DNA of 64,000 nucleotides from DATLGB01 sp038258425 (GCA_038258425.1 JBBSPV010000005.1:69313-133312), one strand, 5' to 3'; counted from the stretch's first letter, positions 22,749 through 31,816 are shown. Program-made: numbers and translations. The notes: generated by a model from the letters alone, not told the origin.

Positions 22749-23639
22749 TTGGCGCCACGGCATTTCCTCACGGGGGCCGAGCTGACCTCGGCCGAGCTCG
22801 AGGCCCTGCTCGCCCGGTCGGCCGCGCTCAAGGCCGAGCCGCTCGCCTCCCGCTGCCTCGAGGGCCGCGCCGTCGCCCTCGTCTTCGAGCAGCCCTCCAC
22901 GCGCACGCGCACGTCCTTCGAGGTCGGCATCGTCGAGCTCGGCGGCCACCCGATGGTCCTGCGCGCCGAGGAGCTGCAGCTCACCCGCGGCGAGTCGATG
23001 GGCGACCTGGCCCGGGTCCTGTCCCGCCACGTCGCCGCCATCGGCCTGCGCACGGGCAGCGAGGAGCGGCTCGCCGAGCTCGCCCGCCACGCGACGGTGC
23101 CGGTCGTCAACCTCCTCTCGCCGCGCCACCACCCGTGCCAGGCGCTCGCCGACCTGCTCACCCTGCGCGAGGCGCTCGGGGACGACCTGCGCGGCACCAG
23201 GCTCGCCTACGTCGGCGACGGCAACAACGTCGCCCGCTCGCTCGCCGTCGTCGGCGGCCTGGCCGGGCTCGAGGTCGCCGTCGCGTCCCCGGCCGGCTTC
23301 CAGCTCGAGCCGGAGGCGGGCGCGATCGTGGTCAGCGAGCCGGACGCCGCCGTGGCCGGCGCCGCCGCGGTCTACACCGACGTGTGGGTGTCCATGTCCG
23401 ACGACGAGGACACCGCCCGGTCGCGGCGCAGCGCGCTGGCGCCCTACGCCCTCGACGACGCGCTGCTGGACCGCGCGGCGCCCGGCGCCTTCGCGCTGCA
23501 CTGCCTGCCGGCGCATCCGGGCGAGGAGGTCAGCGCCGACGTGCTCTACGGCGACCGCCAGCGCATCTGGGACCAGGCCGAGAACCGCCGCCACGCCCAG
23601 AAGGCGCTGCTCGAGCTCCTCGTGGCCGGCGGCGGCTGA
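22749..23639 (+). CDS. argF: Ornithine carbamoyltransferase
   Basis: This 296-residue enzyme has the carbamoyl-phosphate loop STRTRTSF (50-57), RHHPCQALADLLTL, YVGDGNNVARSL, and HCLPAHPGEEV with the ornithine-binding Cys, so it is an ornithine rather than aspartate transferase. It makes citrulline from ornithine. Translation very probably begins at TTG 22749, 7 nt after a TAGGCT box (22736-22741), as at other leaderless starts here. Upstream in-frame codons lie inside the preceding gene. It is not next to other arginine genes. Confidence 0.93.
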   Translation: MAPRHFLTGAELTSAELEALLARSAALKAEPLASRCLEGRAVALVFEQPSTRTRTSFEVGIVELGGHPMVLRAEELQLTRGESMGDLARVLSRHVAAIGLRTGSEERLAELARHATVPVVNLLSPRHHPCQALADLLTLREALGDDLRGTRLAYVGDGNNVARSLAVVGGLAGLEVAVASPAGFQLEPEAGAIVVSEPDAAVAGAAAVYTDVWVSMSDDEDTARSRRSALAPYALDDALLDRAAPGAFALHCLPAHPGEEVSADVLYGDRQRIWDQAENRRHAQKALLELLVAGGG

Positions 23640-23664
23640 CGGACGGAGGTAGGCTTCGTGCGCG

Positions 23665-24153
23665 ATGCCGCAAGCCAAGAGCGCCCCCGCCAAGCCCCGG
23701 TCGCGCGGGGCCGACGAGCCGGCCCCGGGCGTCCGTGAGCACCTGGCCACGCTGCTGAACCCGGTCGACGCCGTGCTCGTCACCCGCGACCGCCTGCAGG
23801 AGGTCCTCGACGACGCCGTGCAGCGCGGCCGCATGACCCATGCGGACGCGACGGACCTCGTCACCGAGATCCTCGCGCGCGGCCGCGCCAACACCGAGGC
23901 CGTGCTCTCCGACGTCGACCAGCTGCTCGGCGGGCCCGCCGACCGCGTACGCCGGGAGGTCGACCGCGCCCGGCGCGCGACCGGCCTCGGCTCCGCCTTC
24001 CCCATCGACGGCTACGAGGAGCTGACCGCCGCGAAGGTCGCCGCCCGGCTCAACGGCCTCACGCCCGCCGAGCTGCGCAAGGTCCGCGACTACGAGCGCC
24101 GCAACGCGAACCGCAAGACCGTGCTCAACGCGGTCGAGTCCAAGCTCTCCTAG
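23665..24153 (+). CDS. Conserved helical protein with SAP/HeH-like C-terminus
   Basis: This 162-residue protein has a Lys/Pro/Ala-rich N-terminus (residues 1-22), a long amphipathic region (about 30-100) with VREHLATLLNPVDAVLVTRDRLQEVLDDAV and charged heptads resembling a phasin-like coiled coil, and a C-terminal motif YEELTAAKVAARLNGLTPAEL followed by RKVRDYERRNANRKTVL. The last part looks like a Rho-N/HeH-type nucleic-acid-associated helix pair. Function unknown. A TAGGCT box lies 9 nt upstream of the ATG. Confidence 0.75.
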   Translation: MPQAKSAPAKPRSRGADEPAPGVREHLATLLNPVDAVLVTRDRLQEVLDDAVQRGRMTHADATDLVTEILARGRANTEAVLSDVDQLLGGPADRVRREVDRARRATGLGSAFPIDGYEELTAAKVAARLNGLTPAELRKVRDYERRNANRKTVLNAVESKLS

Positions 24154-24175
24154 GGCCCCGCCTAGCGTGGGCGGG

Positions 24176-25594
24176 GTGTCCGCCCCCGCCACCGCCGGCC
24201 GTCCCCGCTCGGGCGACGAGCTCGAGCTGACCGTCGACCGCCTCGCCTTCGGCGGCAACGGCGTCGCCCGGATGCATACGCAAGCGGCTTCGCCGGCGGG
24301 CGCCGGCGGCTACGTCGTCTTCGTCCAGGGAGGCCTGCCGGGCGACCGGGTGCTCGCCCGGGTCACGAAGAGCAAGCGCGCCTTCGCCGAGGCCCGGACG
24401 CTGCGGGTGCTCGAGCCGAGCCCGGATCGCATCGAGCCGGTCGCCGACCATCCCGGCGCGCCGTGGCAGGTGCTCCCGTACGCGCTGCAGCTCTCGACGA
24501 AGGCCGAGCAGGTCGACGAGGCGCTGCGCCGGATCGGCCGCCTCGACGGCTTCGACCTCGAGCCCATCGTGCCCGCCGCCCAGCCGTGGCGCTACCGCAA
24601 CAAGCTCGAGTACTCCTTCGGGACGGGCGCCGCGGGCGAGCTCATCTGCGGCTTCCACGCGCCGGGGCGCTGGGACGAGATCGTCTCCGTGACGGACAAC
24701 AAGCTCGCCTCCGAGCGCGGCAACGAGCTGCGCGAGCAGGTCCTCGCCGTGCTGCGCGAAGCGCGCATCCCGGCCTGGGACCGTCGCGAGCAACGCGGCG
24801 TCCTGCGCAACCTCGTCGTCCGCGAAGGCCGCGCGACCGGCCAGCACCAGGTGCGCCTCGTGACCTCGCCGACCACCGGTCTGCCGATCGAGGCGCTGCG
24901 CGAGCGCGTCGAGGCCGACTCGCTGTGGTGGACGCAGACCGCGGGGCTCGGCGAGACGACCCAGACCGGCACCTCGCAGCTGCTGGCCGGCAGCCCGCAG
25001 CTCGAGGAGCAGCTCGGCGACCTGCGCTTCCTCATCTCCCCCGAGGCGTTCTTTCAGACGAACACCGAGATGGCGTCCGAGCTCTACGGCGTCGCCGCGG
25101 GCTACGCCGACCTGCACGGCACGGAGCGGGTCTTCGACCTGTTCTGCGGCATCGGCACCATCGCCCTGACGCTCGCCCCGCGCGCCGCGACCGTGCACGG
25201 CCTCGAGCTCGTGCCGGACGCCATCCAGGACGCCGCCGAGAACGCGAAGGTCAACGAGGTCGCCAACGCGTCCTTCTACGCCGGTGACGTCCGCACGAGC
25301 CTGCGCGACCTCGTCGAGGAGGCCGGCCGGCCCGACGTCGTCGTGGTCGACCCGCCACGCGCCGGCCTGTCCCAGAAGGTCGTGCGCCGCGTCGTCGAGG
25401 CCGCCCCCCGGCGGATCGTCTACGTCTCCTGCAACCCGACGACGCTCGCGCCGAACGCCGCGCAGCTCGTCGCGGCCGGCTACGTGCTCGAGCGGGTCCG
25501 CCCGGTCGACCTGTTCCCGCAGACGCCGCACATCGAGTGCGTCGCGCTGCTCACCGCCGGCCCGGACGGCGTCGCGAACCCCGAGCGAGACTAG
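24176..25594 (+). CDS. TrmA/RlmD-family 23S rRNA or tRNA (uracil-5-)-methyltransferase
   Basis: This 472-residue enzyme has an N-terminal TRAM-like domain (LELTVDRLAFGGNGVARM, VFVQGGLPGDRVLARV), a central insert with WRYRNKLEYSFG, and the class I methyltransferase domain with FFQTNTEMASELY, VFDLFCGIGTIALTLAP, VVVDPPRAGLSQKVVRR and YVSCNPTTLAPN, where Cys is the nucleophile. It methylates C5 of a uridine in rRNA or tRNA. The iron-sulfur Cys cluster of E. coli RlmD is absent in the N-terminal half. GTG 24176, 7 nt after TAGCGT, is chosen over GTG 24167. Confidence 0.9.
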   Translation: MSAPATAGRPRSGDELELTVDRLAFGGNGVARMHTQAASPAGAGGYVVFVQGGLPGDRVLARVTKSKRAFAEARTLRVLEPSPDRIEPVADHPGAPWQVLPYALQLSTKAEQVDEALRRIGRLDGFDLEPIVPAAQPWRYRNKLEYSFGTGAAGELICGFHAPGRWDEIVSVTDNKLASERGNELREQVLAVLREARIPAWDRREQRGVLRNLVVREGRATGQHQVRLVTSPTTGLPIEALRERVEADSLWWTQTAGLGETTQTGTSQLLAGSPQLEEQLGDLRFLISPEAFFQTNTEMASELYGVAAGYADLHGTERVFDLFCGIGTIALTLAPRAATVHGLELVPDAIQDAAENAKVNEVANASFYAGDVRTSLRDLVEEAGRPDVVVVDPPRAGLSQKVVRRVVEAAPRRIVYVSCNPTTLAPNAAQLVAAGYVLERVRPVDLFPQTPHIECVALLTAGPDGVANPERD

Positions 25595-26490
25595 CCCGCC
25601 CGCCGCTGACGCCGCAGCCGCGCCTCGAGCCGCGCCTCGTCGTGGGTCGCGGGCTCCGTGGTGGCGACGAAGTGGCCGAGCACGGCGGCGAAGCGCTGCG
25701 GGTCGTCGTTGAACGGGAAGTGGCCCGCGCCCGGGAACTCCTCCATCCGGCTGCCGGGCATGAGCGCGTGCGCCTCGCGACCGTGGCGGACCGGGATGAT
25801 CGGGTCGCGCTCGCCCCACACGACCAGCGTCGGCAGGTCCTCGGTCAGGTACAGGCGGTCGCGCGCGTCGACGCGCTGGCCGGCGGGGTCGATGACCGCC
25901 CGCGCCGTCTGCAGGAACGCGCGCCGGCCCTCGGGGCGGCCGAGCGAGCGCAGCCCGTCGCCGATCCCGCGGGCGTTGGCGCTGTCGCCGATCCCCAGCC
26001 GCGGCAGGACGCGGGACGCGACGCCGCCGGCCAGGCGCGAGGCGGGACCGAAGAGCAGCGGCACGACGAACTCCGCGCCCGGCAGCGTCGCGAGGCGCAG
26101 GACGAGGCTCACCTCGTTGCCGAGGCCGCCGCTGTCGACCAGCACCAGCCGCTCCGCGCGCTCGGGGAACTGGTAGACGAACTGCATGGCCACCCCGCCC
26201 CCGAGCGAGTGCCCGACGATCGTCGCCCGCGGCACGCCGAGCACGGCGAGCAGGTCGCGGATGCCGCTGGCGTGCGCGCCGAGCGAGTAGTCCCCGCGCG
26301 GCGCGGAGGAGGCCCCGTGGCCGACGAGGTCGAGCGCGATCACCGTATGTTCGGCGGCCAACAGGGGGATCACCGCATCCCACGTCTGCGAGCTCGAGGT
26401 GATGCCGTGGACCAGCAGCAGCACCGGCCCGCGGCCGGCCCGGCGGAACGTGACCGGCCGCCCGTGGATCTCGACGGTCTCGACCGGCAC
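25591..26490 (-). CDS. Alpha/beta-fold hydrolase
   Basis: This 299-residue protein has the full hydrolase set: LLLVHGITSSSQTW (oxyanion hole), ALDLVGHGASS, IVGHSLGGGVAMQFV (nucleophile Ser), VVWGERDPIIP (acid) and FPGAGHFPFNDDPQRF (His). The cap region between is about 100 residues. It resembles hydrolases of the haloalkane dehalogenase, epoxide hydrolase and esterase group, and no more precise call is possible. It is cytoplasmic. Its stop codon shares CTAG with the convergent methyltransferase stop. Confidence 0.88.
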   Translation of the reverse strand: MPVETVEIHGRPVTFRRAGRGPVLLLVHGITSSSQTWDAVIPLLAAEHTVIALDLVGHGASSAPRGDYSLGAHASGIRDLLAVLGVPRATIVGHSLGGGVAMQFVYQFPERAERLVLVDSGGLGNEVSLVLRLATLPGAEFVVPLLFGPASRLAGGVASRVLPRLGIGDSANARGIGDGLRSLGRPEGRRAFLQTARAVIDPAGQRVDARDRLYLTEDLPTLVVWGERDPIIPVRHGREAHALMPGSRMEEFPGAGHFPFNDDPQRFAAVLGHFVATTEPATHDEARLEARLRRQRRAG

Positions 26491-26525
26491 GGCGCGACGC
26501 GGGACTCAGCCGACGACGACCGCGG

Positions 26526-26732
26526 CTAGGCGCCGCCGTAGGGCGGCACGTTGCGCGTGAGCCCCGAGCGCGGGTCGTCGGGGACGGGCGGCTTCTCGGC
26601 CACCTCGGTGGTCTCCGTCGTCGTGCGCTCAGGCGGCGCGATGTGCAGCTTGCCGTCCGGGCCGCGGCGCACCCGCACCGTGTCGAGGATCTCGCCGGGC
26701 GCGGCCCGGCCCAGCGGTTCGTGACGGGCCAT
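26526..26732 (-). CDS. Short hydrophilic protein, 68 residues
   Basis: This protein begins MARHEPLGRAAPGEILDTVRV, then a short strand-like KLHIAPPERT, a Thr/Glu-rich middle (TTTETTEVAEK) and a Pro-rich end. It looks disordered and has no recognisable family. A TACGCT box 7 nt upstream of the ATG (26740-26745) is the same leaderless arrangement found at recognised genes here, which supports expression. Otherwise the evidence is only the open frame. Confidence 0.5.
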   Translation of the reverse strand: MARHEPLGRAAPGEILDTVRVRRGPDGKLHIAPPERTTTETTEVAEKPPVPDDPRSGLTRNVPPYGGA

Positions 26733-26774
26733 GACGCGAAGCGTACGCCCCCAGCCTCGAGGCCGCCTTAGCCG

Positions 26775-27392
26775 TCAGCCGACGCGCGCCGCCAGGGCTC
26801 GGGCCGCGGCGGCGATGACGTCGACGCACGCCGCCGGCCCGAGGGCCGGGCCGTCGAGCACGAGGTGGTAGAGCGCGGCGTCGTCCGGGTCGGCCCCGTA
26901 GAGATTGCGCACGTAGGCGTCCCGGGCGCGATCGGTCCTGCGCATCGTCTTCATCGCCTCGTCGCGGTCGAGGCCGAGGAGCTCCATCCCGAGCCGGACG
27001 CGCGCCGCCTCGCCGCCGTGCAGGCGCACGCGCAGCACGGACGGCTCGTCGGCGAGCACGAGCATGCCGGCCCGGCCGAGGATGACCGCCGAGCGGGTCG
27101 CCGCGTGCCGGCGGATCGCGGCCTCCGTGGCCTCCCGGTAGGACTGCTCCTCGGCCGCCGTCGGTAGCGGGCCGTAGGCGCCGACCGCCGCGAAGGAGAG
27201 CATCAGGCGGTCGAAGCGGCTCGCCGTCGCCTCGTCGCGGGCGAGCGCGTGCTCGAGCGTCACGTCGAGGCGCTCGGCGACCTCCGTCGGGATCGCGCGG
27301 TCGGCGACCGTGGCGCCGAGGCGCCGCGCCAGCTCGGGGCCGACGACGCTCCCGCCGGACCCGAAGGAGGCCGAGACGGTGACGACCGGCAT
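26775..27392 (-). CDS. Cytidylate-kinase-like P-loop protein
   Basis: This 205-residue protein begins MPVVTVSASFGSGGSVVGPELARRLG, matching the cytidylate kinase-like family in which the P-loop is the relaxed GSGGxxxxxxLAxxLG. Later parts include AVILGRAGMLVLADEPSVLRVRLHG and EAMKTMRRTDRARDAYVRNLYG, typical of its kinase lid. The family is cytoplasmic and its real substrates are unclear. The ATG at 27392 avoids a long upstream frame overlapping the next gene. It follows a lipase-like gene by 20 bp. Confidence 0.8.
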   Translation of the reverse strand: MPVVTVSASFGSGGSVVGPELARRLGATVADRAIPTEVAERLDVTLEHALARDEATASRFDRLMLSFAAVGAYGPLPTAAEEQSYREATEAAIRRHAATRSAVILGRAGMLVLADEPSVLRVRLHGGEAARVRLGMELLGLDRDEAMKTMRRTDRARDAYVRNLYGADPDDAALYHLVLDGPALGPAACVDVIAAAARALAARVG

Positions 27393-27412
27393 CCCCCGAG
27401 CCCCCCGGTCCC

Positions 27413-28258
27413 TCAGGCGGCCTGCGCCCAGGTCGTCCACACCGGCATGTCGTCGGCGTGCGCGAAGCCTGCCAGCGCGCGGCCGACGGTGGCGTAGACG
27501 TCGGGGTGGAAGGCCATGCCGATGTGGGAGGAGGAGACCTCGACGGTCGCCTGGGCGGCCGGGTCCAGGCACGCGCGCCACTTCACGATGCCGTCGCGCC
27601 TGGAGTAGACCGTCGTGTAGCCGACGTCGGCGGGGAACGCGTCGGTCTCCAGCGCCTTGCGGAAGTCCTGGCAGCAGTCGCCCCGCAGGCAGCGCCACGT
27701 GAGCAGATGCGGCACTCGCAGCGTGCCGAGCGCGCCGACGATGCCGATCGCCCCGAGCGTGTGCGCCTGCACACCGAACATGCCGCGCACGGGGGACCCG
27801 AGCGTCACGATGCCGCTCACGAGGTCGGGGCGGCGCACGGCGAGGGCGCGGGCGATGACGCCGCCGCGGCTCTGGCCGACGATGGAGACGCGCTCGCCGG
27901 TGCGCTCGGCCATGCGCTCGAGCCGCTGCTCCATGTGGCAACAGACGGCCTCGGAGCAGTCGACGTTCTGGCGGATCCCGGCGCGGTTCGTGCGGTAGCC
28001 GAGGCCGCGCAGCCAGCGGGTCATCACGGCCAGGGAGCCGTCGCCCGCGAGGAAGCCGGGGATGAGCAGGACGGGACGCTCGTCGCCCGGGGCCTGACCG
28101 ATGCCGCGCCAGACGGGACTGCGCCACAGCGCCGCCGCCTCGAGCCCGACGAGCCCCTCGCGCCACACGCTCGGAAGCGGCGGCATCGGAACGTGCACAT
28201 CCATGCTGAACGGAGATTCTCCGCTTTTCGCCGGCTTCATGCGCCGCTTGTGCGACAT
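27413..28258 (-). CDS. Lipase-like alpha/beta hydrolase
   Basis: This protein of about 281 residues has PVLLIPGFLAGDGSLAVM, VSIVGQSRGGVIARALA with a GQSRGG nucleophile elbow, VYSRRDGIVKW (acid) and SSSHIGMAFHPDVYATV (His), as in PGAP1/lipase_2-type acyl hydrolases. Two Cys pairs (NVDCSEAVCCHM and RCLRGDCCQDF) are unusual and could form disulfides, yet no standard signal peptide is visible. The start is uncertain: ATG 28258 is used, but TTG 28267, ATG 28240 and ATG 28204 are possible. Confidence 0.75.
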   Translation of the reverse strand: MSHKRRMKPAKSGESPFSMDVHVPMPPLPSVWREGLVGLEAAALWRSPVWRGIGQAPGDERPVLLIPGFLAGDGSLAVMTRWLRGLGYRTNRAGIRQNVDCSEAVCCHMEQRLERMAERTGERVSIVGQSRGGVIARALAVRRPDLVSGIVTLGSPVRGMFGVQAHTLGAIGIVGALGTLRVPHLLTWRCLRGDCCQDFRKALETDAFPADVGYTTVYSRRDGIVKWRACLDPAAQATVEVSSSHIGMAFHPDVYATVGRALAGFAHADDMPVWTTWAQAA

Positions 28259-28317
28259 GTGACGCAATCGGGGCGCGTCGCCGCTTGGAGGCGAGGCCCG
28301 GGGGTAGGGTCGCGAGC

Positions 28318-29256
28318 ATGCGCGCCGTCACCGTCCGGGATCAGGCCGTCGTCGTCGAGGAGCACCCCGATCCGCAGCCGGAGGCCGGTGAGATCCTCGT
28401 CCGGATCCACGCCGCGGGGCTCAACGGCGCCGACGTGATGCAGATGCAGGGCCGCTACCCGGCGCCGCCCGGCGCGCCGCCGGACATCCCGGGCCTCGAG
28501 CTCGCGGGCGAGGTCGTCGCCTGCGGCGCCGGCGTGCTGCGCTTCGGCGTCGGCGACCGCGTGATGTCGATCGTCGCGGGCGGTGGCCAGGCCGAGCTCA
28601 TCACGATCCACGAGCGCCTCGCCATGCCCGTCCCCGATGAGCTCGACTGGGCCGCCGCGGGCGGCACGCCCGAGGTCTTCACCACCGCCCACGACGCGCT
28701 CTTCACCCAGGGCGGACTGCGGATGGGCGAGCGACTGCTCGTCCACGGCGGCGCGGGCGGTGTCGGGATGGCCGCGGTCCAGCTCGGGGCCCTGGGAGGC
28801 GCGCGGGTCGCCGCCACGGTGCGCTCCGAGGGCTCGCGCGACGCCGTCGCCACCCTGGGCGCCGAGGTGCTCGACCCCGAGGGCTTCGAGGCCCACGGCC
28901 CCTTCGACGTCATCCTCGAGCTCGTCGGCGCCCCGAACTGGCCCGCCAACCTCGAGGCGCTGGGGTCGCGCGGCCGGATCTGCGTGATCGGCATCGCCGC
29001 GGGCGCGAAGGTCGAGCTCAACCTCCAGCAGCTGATGGGCAAGCGCGGGGCCATCCACGCCTCGACGCTGCGCGCCCGCTCGCTCGAGGACAAGGCCGAC
29101 GCCGTCCGCCGCGTCGAGCGGTCCGTGCTGCCCGGCTTCGCCCGCGGCCTGACGGTCCCGATCGCCGCGACCTACGGCCTCGAGGACGTGGCGGACGCCT
29201 ACGCGTACTTCCAGGCCCCCGGCAAGCACGGAAAGGTGGTGCTCACGGTCTCATGA
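28318..29256 (+). CDS. Zinc-independent quinone oxidoreductase (MDR family)
   Basis: This 312-residue enzyme has the MDR fold: an N-terminal GroES-like domain (HAAGLNGADVMQMQGRYP, IPGLELAGEVVACG, FGVGDRVMSIVAGGGQAEL) and an NADP-binding domain with LLVHGGAGGVGMAAVQLGALGG. The zinc-binding Cys/His set of alcohol dehydrogenases is absent, as in QorA/zeta-crystallin-like quinone reductases. TAGGGT (28305-28310) 7 nt before ATG 28318 marks a leaderless start. The stop overlaps the next gene's ATG by 4 nt, so it is co-made with an acyl-CoA synthetase. Confidence 0.9.
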   Translation: MRAVTVRDQAVVVEEHPDPQPEAGEILVRIHAAGLNGADVMQMQGRYPAPPGAPPDIPGLELAGEVVACGAGVLRFGVGDRVMSIVAGGGQAELITIHERLAMPVPDELDWAAAGGTPEVFTTAHDALFTQGGLRMGERLLVHGGAGGVGMAAVQLGALGGARVAATVRSEGSRDAVATLGAEVLDPEGFEAHGPFDVILELVGAPNWPANLEALGSRGRICVIGIAAGAKVELNLQQLMGKRGAIHASTLRARSLEDKADAVRRVERSVLPGFARGLTVPIAATYGLEDVADAYAYFQAPGKHGKVVLTVS

Positions 29257-30818
29257 CCGACGTCTCCGACGCCCCGCTGACGCCCCTGGCCTTCCTCGAC
29301 CGCAGCGCCGACGTCTGGCCCGACCGGCCCGCGGTGGTCGACGGTCCGCGCCGCTGGACCTACGCGGAGCACGCCGACCGCGTCCGCCGGCTGGCCGGGG
29401 CCCTCGGCGAGGCGCTCGGCGTGCGGCCGGAGGACCGGGTGGCCACCCTGCTGCCCAACGCCGCCGCGATGCTCGAGCTCCACTACGCCGTGCCGGGCGT
29501 CGGGGCCGTGCTCGTCCCGTTCAACACCCGCCTCGCCGGCCCGGAGTACGCCTACGTCCTGGAGCACTCGGGCGCAACGGTGCTGTTCGCGCTGGAGTCC
29601 ATACGCGAGGTCGTGGACGCGGCGCTCGGCGAGCTCGACGAGGCGCCCCGGGTCGTCTGGATCGGGGACGCCGACGACGAGGACGCCGAGTACGAGCGGC
29701 TGCTCGCCGACGCCGAGCCCGTCGCGCTGCAGCGGCCCGAGGACGAGCGGGCGCTGCTGTCGATCAACTACACCTCCGGCACCACGGGGCGGCCGAAGGG
29801 CGTCATGACCACCCACCGCGGCGCCTACCTGCACAGCCTCGGCGTGATCGCCGAGGCGGCGCTGACGACCCGCAGCGCGTACCTGTGGACGCTGCCGATG
29901 TTCCACTGCAACGGCTGGGCCTACACCTGGGCGGTGACGGCCATGGGCGCGACGCACGTGTGCCTGCGCGAGGTGATCCCCGCCCGGATCTGGCGGGCGC
30001 TGGACGAGGAGGACGTGACGCATCTGTGCGCCGCGCCGACGGTCATGTCGATGATGCTCGGCGCCGACGAGGCGACGGCGCTGGACCCGCCGGCCCGGCT
30101 GTTCGTCGGCGGCGCCCCGCCGGCCCCGGCGCTGCTGCAGCGCGCGGCCGCCCTCAACCTCGAGGTCACCCACCTCTACGGGCTCACGGAGACCTACGGG
30201 CCGCTGGCCGTCTGCGCCTGGGACCCGGCGTGGGACGAGCTCGGTGAGGAGGAGCAGCTGACCCGGCGGGCGCGCCAGGGCGTCGGCACGATCGTCTCCG
30301 AGCGGCTGCGCGTCATCGACGAGCAGATGGAGGACGTCGCGCCCGACGGCGAGGCGCTCGGCGAGGTCGTCATGCGCGGCAACAACGTCATGACGGGCTA
30401 CTACCGCGACGAGGAGGCCACGGAGGAGGCCTTCCGGGGCGGGTGGTTCCACTCGGGCGACGTCGGCGTCGTGCATCCCGACGGCTACGTCGAGCTGCGC
30501 GACCGGCTCAAGGACGTCGTCATCTCGGGGGGCGAGAACATCGCCACCATCGAGGTCGAGCAGGCGCTCATGGAGCACTCCGGCGTGGAGGAGGCCGCCG
30601 TCGTCGGCGAGCCGGACGACCGCTGGGGCGAGGTCCTCGTCGCCTTCGTCACCGGCCGCTCCGGCGACGAGCCCGACACGGACGAGCTGCAGAGCTTCGT
30701 GCGCGAGCGGCTCGCGGGCTTCAAGGTCCCCAAGCGCATCCACGCGATCGACGAGCTGCCCAAGACGGGCACGGGCAAGATCAAGAAGTTCGAGTTGCGC
30801 GAGAAGCTGACGGGCTGA
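29253..30818 (+). CDS. Acyl-CoA synthetase (AMP-forming, FadD/class I adenylate-forming)
   Basis: This 521-residue enzyme carries the adenylate-forming motifs: NYTSGTTGRPKGVMTTHRG (P-loop), HLYGLTETYGPLAVCAW, GEVVMRGNNVMTGYY, GWFHSGDVGVVHPDGYVEL, DRLKDVVISGGENIATIEVE and the C-terminal PKTGTGKIKKFELR with the catalytic Lys. It activates a carboxylic acid to its CoA thioester; length and motifs fit medium- or aryl-chain synthetases. It is the second gene of a two-gene operon with a quinone reductase-like enzyme. Confidence 0.92.
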   Translation: MTDVSDAPLTPLAFLDRSADVWPDRPAVVDGPRRWTYAEHADRVRRLAGALGEALGVRPEDRVATLLPNAAAMLELHYAVPGVGAVLVPFNTRLAGPEYAYVLEHSGATVLFALESIREVVDAALGELDEAPRVVWIGDADDEDAEYERLLADAEPVALQRPEDERALLSINYTSGTTGRPKGVMTTHRGAYLHSLGVIAEAALTTRSAYLWTLPMFHCNGWAYTWAVTAMGATHVCLREVIPARIWRALDEEDVTHLCAAPTVMSMMLGADEATALDPPARLFVGGAPPAPALLQRAAALNLEVTHLYGLTETYGPLAVCAWDPAWDELGEEEQLTRRARQGVGTIVSERLRVIDEQMEDVAPDGEALGEVVMRGNNVMTGYYRDEEATEEAFRGGWFHSGDVGVVHPDGYVELRDRLKDVVISGGENIATIEVEQALMEHSGVEEAAVVGEPDDRWGEVLVAFVTGRSGDEPDTDELQSFVRERLAGFKVPKRIHAIDELPKTGTGKIKKFELREKLTG

Positions 30819-30850
30819 GCGGGCGCCTGCGCTCGAGGCGCGGCCGCTCA
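30816..30850 (+). terminator. Long hairpin after the acyl-CoA synthetase gene
   Basis: Starting within the stop codon, TGAGCGG-GCGCCT pairs across a 7-nt loop with AGGCGC and CCGCTCA, interrupted by a 2-nt bulge (13 bp). There is no U tract, but the strength and position between convergent genes fit a terminator. Confidence 0.5.
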
Positions 30851-30938
30851 CCGTCTCCCGAGGGCAACAGGCGGGCGGGAAGCCGTGATCCGGCCGCGTG
30901 CCGCCTCTCGCCGCGTCCGGCGAGCGCACGTGGGTCGG

Positions 30939-31730
30939 TCACGTGTCGGCTGATCCCGCTCGCCCAAGCCAGTCGCCGATGAGCGCGGCGAGGAGTTCGG
31001 GCCGCTCGTGCATGAGCGCGTGGCCGGCGCCCTCGATGACAGCGAGGGTGGCGTGCGGGTAGCGCTCGAGCAATTCGGTCGCGTCGGTGTGCCCGACCAC
31101 CGAATCGCGTCGTCCCGCCGCGATCAACGTCGGCGCTGAGCATGCCCCCGACCCGAGGTCGACGGTCCAACCGGCGAAGATGCGCTCGAGCGCAGCCTCG
31201 TCGGCGAGGGTCGTACCCGGCACCACGTGGACGCGATAGCGGACAGCGGTGGCCGCCGTGCGTACCACGAAGTACTCCTCGAACCCTGCCCGCTGCCCGG
31301 GTTCGAGCTCGTCGTACGCGTCGGCGTCCTCCCGAACCACGTCGTGCTCGGGCACGTTGCGTGACCGCTCGGCGACGGGGCACAACAACGCCAGGCCGAC
31401 CACCATGTCTGGTCGCTGCGCGGCCACTCCACGAGCCAGTTAAGCACCGTAGGAATGCCCGAGCAGCATCACCGGCCCCAGGGCTACGTGATCCATGAAG
31501 TCGCCGAGCAGCCCCACGACATCGTCGTTGCAGCTCAGGCCGTCGGCTGTCGAGCGACCCATCCCCGGCAGATCCGGATAGATCCGCCGGTAGCCCGTCT
31601 GGGGAACGACGGCCTCGATCGCCGCCTCGATCTCGCGATGATCAACACCGGCGCCGTGCAGCGCAACGAGTGGCACGCCGCCGCCGTGCTCGACGTAATG
31701 GACCACGACGTCGTCGATCCGGCGCTCCAT
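30939..31730 (-). pseudogene. Alpha/beta hydrolase interrupted by a nonsense codon
   Basis: A hydrolase frame starts at ATG 31730 (TACGGT box 6 nt upstream) with VVHYVEHGGGVPLVALHGAGVD, PDLPGMGRSTADG and the nucleophile elbow MLLGHSYGA, then hits TAA at 31440-31442 (codon 97). The same frame continues without any shift: LARGVAAQRPDMVVGLALLCPV, PTLIAAGRRDSVV and EGAGHALMHERPELLAALI, giving the missing acid and His. Only one base separates it from an intact gene of about 263 residues (GHSYGA followed by a Tyr codon would be usual). It is either a recent pseudogene or a sequencing error. Codon use here looks less GC-extreme than in its neighbours, hinting at recent acquisition. Confidence 0.85.
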
Positions 31731-31816
31731 GTCGGCACCGTATTGATCAGCACCAGCGACGCGTGGTCGCCGAGGAAGAGGGCTGGCTCCGCCTCCCGCG
31801 CTCGAGCCCCCGCCGC

